Assembly: GCA_026984735.1 (NCBI GenBank)
Contig: JALSRN010000051.1
Location: 1-50,793, forward strand
Direction of reading: 5' to 3'
Source of the DNA: Sedimenticola sp.
GTDB taxonomy: Bacteria; Pseudomonadota; Gammaproteobacteria; Chromatiales; Chromatiaceae
DNA: 50,793 nucleotides
Part shown: positions 49,646 through 50,793 of the stretch, in pieces
How positions within the stretch are numbered: the stretch's first letter is position 1
Layout: every line of letters starts with the position of its first letter
Notes under the pieces: generated by a model
The model's database searches: none
What the model saw: the letters and a program-made list of their open reading frames with translations, nothing else
Told to the model about the DNA's origin: nothing
Made by a program: the position numbers and the translations under genes

Positions 49646-50635
49646 ATGAAAAAGACATTCCAAAAACTCGCAACAGCATCCTTGATCCTTGGATTGACCG
49701 CTGGAACGCCTCTCATGGCCAAGCAGGGGACCCTCCCCGACCATGCGGGTCGCACCATGGCGCAAAACCAGCATATCCAGCCTTCCCTGAAGAAAGCCGC
49801 CAAAAAGAAAGCGGACGAGACGCGTCAGCAGATCATTCAAGACGCCGTGGACGCGCTGCACGACACCTTTTCCGCCCTCGATGCCCTGAAAAAAGGCGAC
49901 AAGGAAAAAGCGCTGTCCGCATTGGCCAATGCGACGGGAAAGCTGGAGCTGGTCGTTTCCCGGGAACCGAATCTGGCATTGGCGCCGGTCGATGTTTCCG
50001 TGAGCACCTATGACATCGTCGCGACGGTGGACGACATTCTACAAGCCCGCCGTGAAGTGGCGAGATTGATCGACAAGGGAGACCTTCCCGCCGCGCGGGT
50101 GTTGTTGGACTCTCTGCGCAGCGAAGCGGTGGTTTCCGTAACTTCCATTCCCCTTGAAACTTATCCCGAGGCCATAAAATCGATCACTCCATTGATCGAC
50201 AAAGGAAAGCTGAAAGAGGCGGCTTCCGCCTTGCAGGCTGCTTTGGATACGCTGGTCGTTACCCGTCATATCATACCTCTTCCTTTAATGAGAGCGGATG
50301 AGGCGTTGGTGATCGCCGAGGTGCTGGCGGAAAAGAAAAACCGATCCGCCAAGGAAAACGATGCGCTGAACAACATGATCAATGTGGTCGAGCGGCAACT
50401 TCGGATTTCGGAAGCCTTGGGATACGGCAGCCATGAATATTACCGAACCATAGAGAAACAGTTGAAAGAGGTTCGAAGAAAGGTCGGCGAAGGAAAATCC
50501 GGAGCCGGATTTTTCGATGAAATCAAGGACACGCTGCACAAGCTTCGTGTAGAACTCTTCGGCGCGAAAGAGAACGATAAAATCGTAAATGGAATTCGGA
50601 AAGATGCTGCCCATCAGGGAGCGAACCATCACTGA
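49646..50635 (+). CDS. YfdX family protein
   Basis: A 329-residue exported protein. A signal peptide covers about 1-24 (KLATASLILGLTAGTPLMA). The mature part is almost all alpha-helical, with the YfdX pattern of paired helices: ALDALKKGDKEKALSALANATGKLEL, ARREVARLIDKGDLPAARVLLDSL, and ALVIAEVLAEKKNRSAKENDALNN. YfdX proteins are periplasmic, of unclear role, and in E. coli fall under acid and multidrug-resistance regulators. AAGGAG precedes the start. It is lower in GC than most neighbours and likely shares a transcript with the dsrC-like gene. Confidence 0.9.
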   Translation: MKKTFQKLATASLILGLTAGTPLMAKQGTLPDHAGRTMAQNQHIQPSLKKAAKKKADETRQQIIQDAVDALHDTFSALDALKKGDKEKALSALANATGKLELVVSREPNLALAPVDVSVSTYDIVATVDDILQARREVARLIDKGDLPAARVLLDSLRSEAVVSVTSIPLETYPEAIKSITPLIDKGKLKEAASALQAALDTLVVTRHIIPLPLMRADEALVIAEVLAEKKNRSAKENDALNNMINVVERQLRISEALGYGSHEYYRTIEKQLKEVRRKVGEGKSGAGFFDEIKDTLHKLRVELFGAKENDKIVNGIRKDAAHQGANHH

Positions 50636-50744
50636 TCCATGGAAAGGAACATACGATAGGATCTGGAAATACAGTGCAGCCGATCGTCATTCGATAGCGC
50701 GATGCTGAAAGTTGAAGCATGATTCGACCAAATGATCTCGGCTT

Positions 50745-50771
50745 CTCCCGGCCCATGCCGGGAGTTTTTTT
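50745..50771 (+). terminator. Rho-independent terminator after yfdX-like gene
   Basis: CTCCCGGC at 50745-50752 pairs perfectly with GCCGGGAG at 50757-50764 across a four-base loop, followed by seven T. It lies 110 bases after the yfdX-like stop; nothing else is evident between. Confidence 0.95.
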
Positions 50772-50793
50772 GAGCGGCGAAAATGGTTTGTGG

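Overview
The window is GC-rich, gene-dense chromosomal DNA. Its core genes (the coaBC/radC/rpmB/rpmG block, gmk-yicC, rph, mutM, rapA, nrdAB with NrdR boxes, and a protein of the PA0069 radical-SAM type) point to a gammaproteobacterium. Placement below class is not possible from sequence alone. Arsenic genes and a DsrC-like protein would fit a Chromatiales-like, sulfur- or metal-exposed lineage, but that is inference. No rRNA, tRNA, CRISPR array, prophage or intact insertion sequence was seen. Several genes start with TTG or GTG.

Layout. 1-5750: a membrane-anchored AlgC-like phosphohexomutase, cut by the window edge, whose catalytic serine motif has changed to TGGHNP; then coaBC, radC, a DUF7931-type gene and rpmBG with promoter and terminator. 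5753-11011: a DUF2905 membrane protein, an orphan HyuA-type hydantoinase/oxoprolinase, and a GldA/permease/GldG-type ABC operon. 11091-15981: mutM, gmk-yicC, a Ser/Thr kinase with its PP2C phosphatase, and rph. 15984-22042 (minus strand): gnd, rapA and a patatin-Omp85 (type Vd-like) protein. 22257-25144: an arsenic operon arsR - ArsJ-associated GAPDH - arsJ, which would turn arsenate into 1-arseno-3-phosphoglycerate and export it.

25336-32191 is the most interesting block. It is a tightly coupled AmmeMemoRadiSam locus: a 1267-residue membrane protein combining a spermidine-synthase-like region, an FMN-binding domain and a NosR/NapH-type iron-sulfur domain; a small membrane protein; the radical SAM enzyme AmrS; a 62-residue Tat-type peptide; and a MEMO-AMMECR1 fusion (AmrB-AmrA) that carries a signal peptide. 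The function of this family is not established. The arrangement suggests a cytoplasmic radical SAM enzyme plus a transmembrane flavin/iron-sulfur electron path serving an exported metal-site protein.

32241-38047: an RND efflux pair behind a dyad-containing promoter, a small membrane protein, and an ArsP/DUF318 permease with a small thioredoxin-like protein. 38048-42514: nrdAB with a consensus-like promoter overlapped by tandem NrdR boxes. 42536-48879: a beta-helix lipoprotein, a radical SAM gene, an 81-bp repeat cluster, an unrecognised 387-residue protein, and a second GldA/GldFG-like ABC unit in which permease and GldG-like part are fused, followed by an exported LamG-like protein. 49278-50771: a DsrC/TusE-family gene lacking the terminal cysteine, coupled to a YfdX-family gene and ended by a strong terminator.
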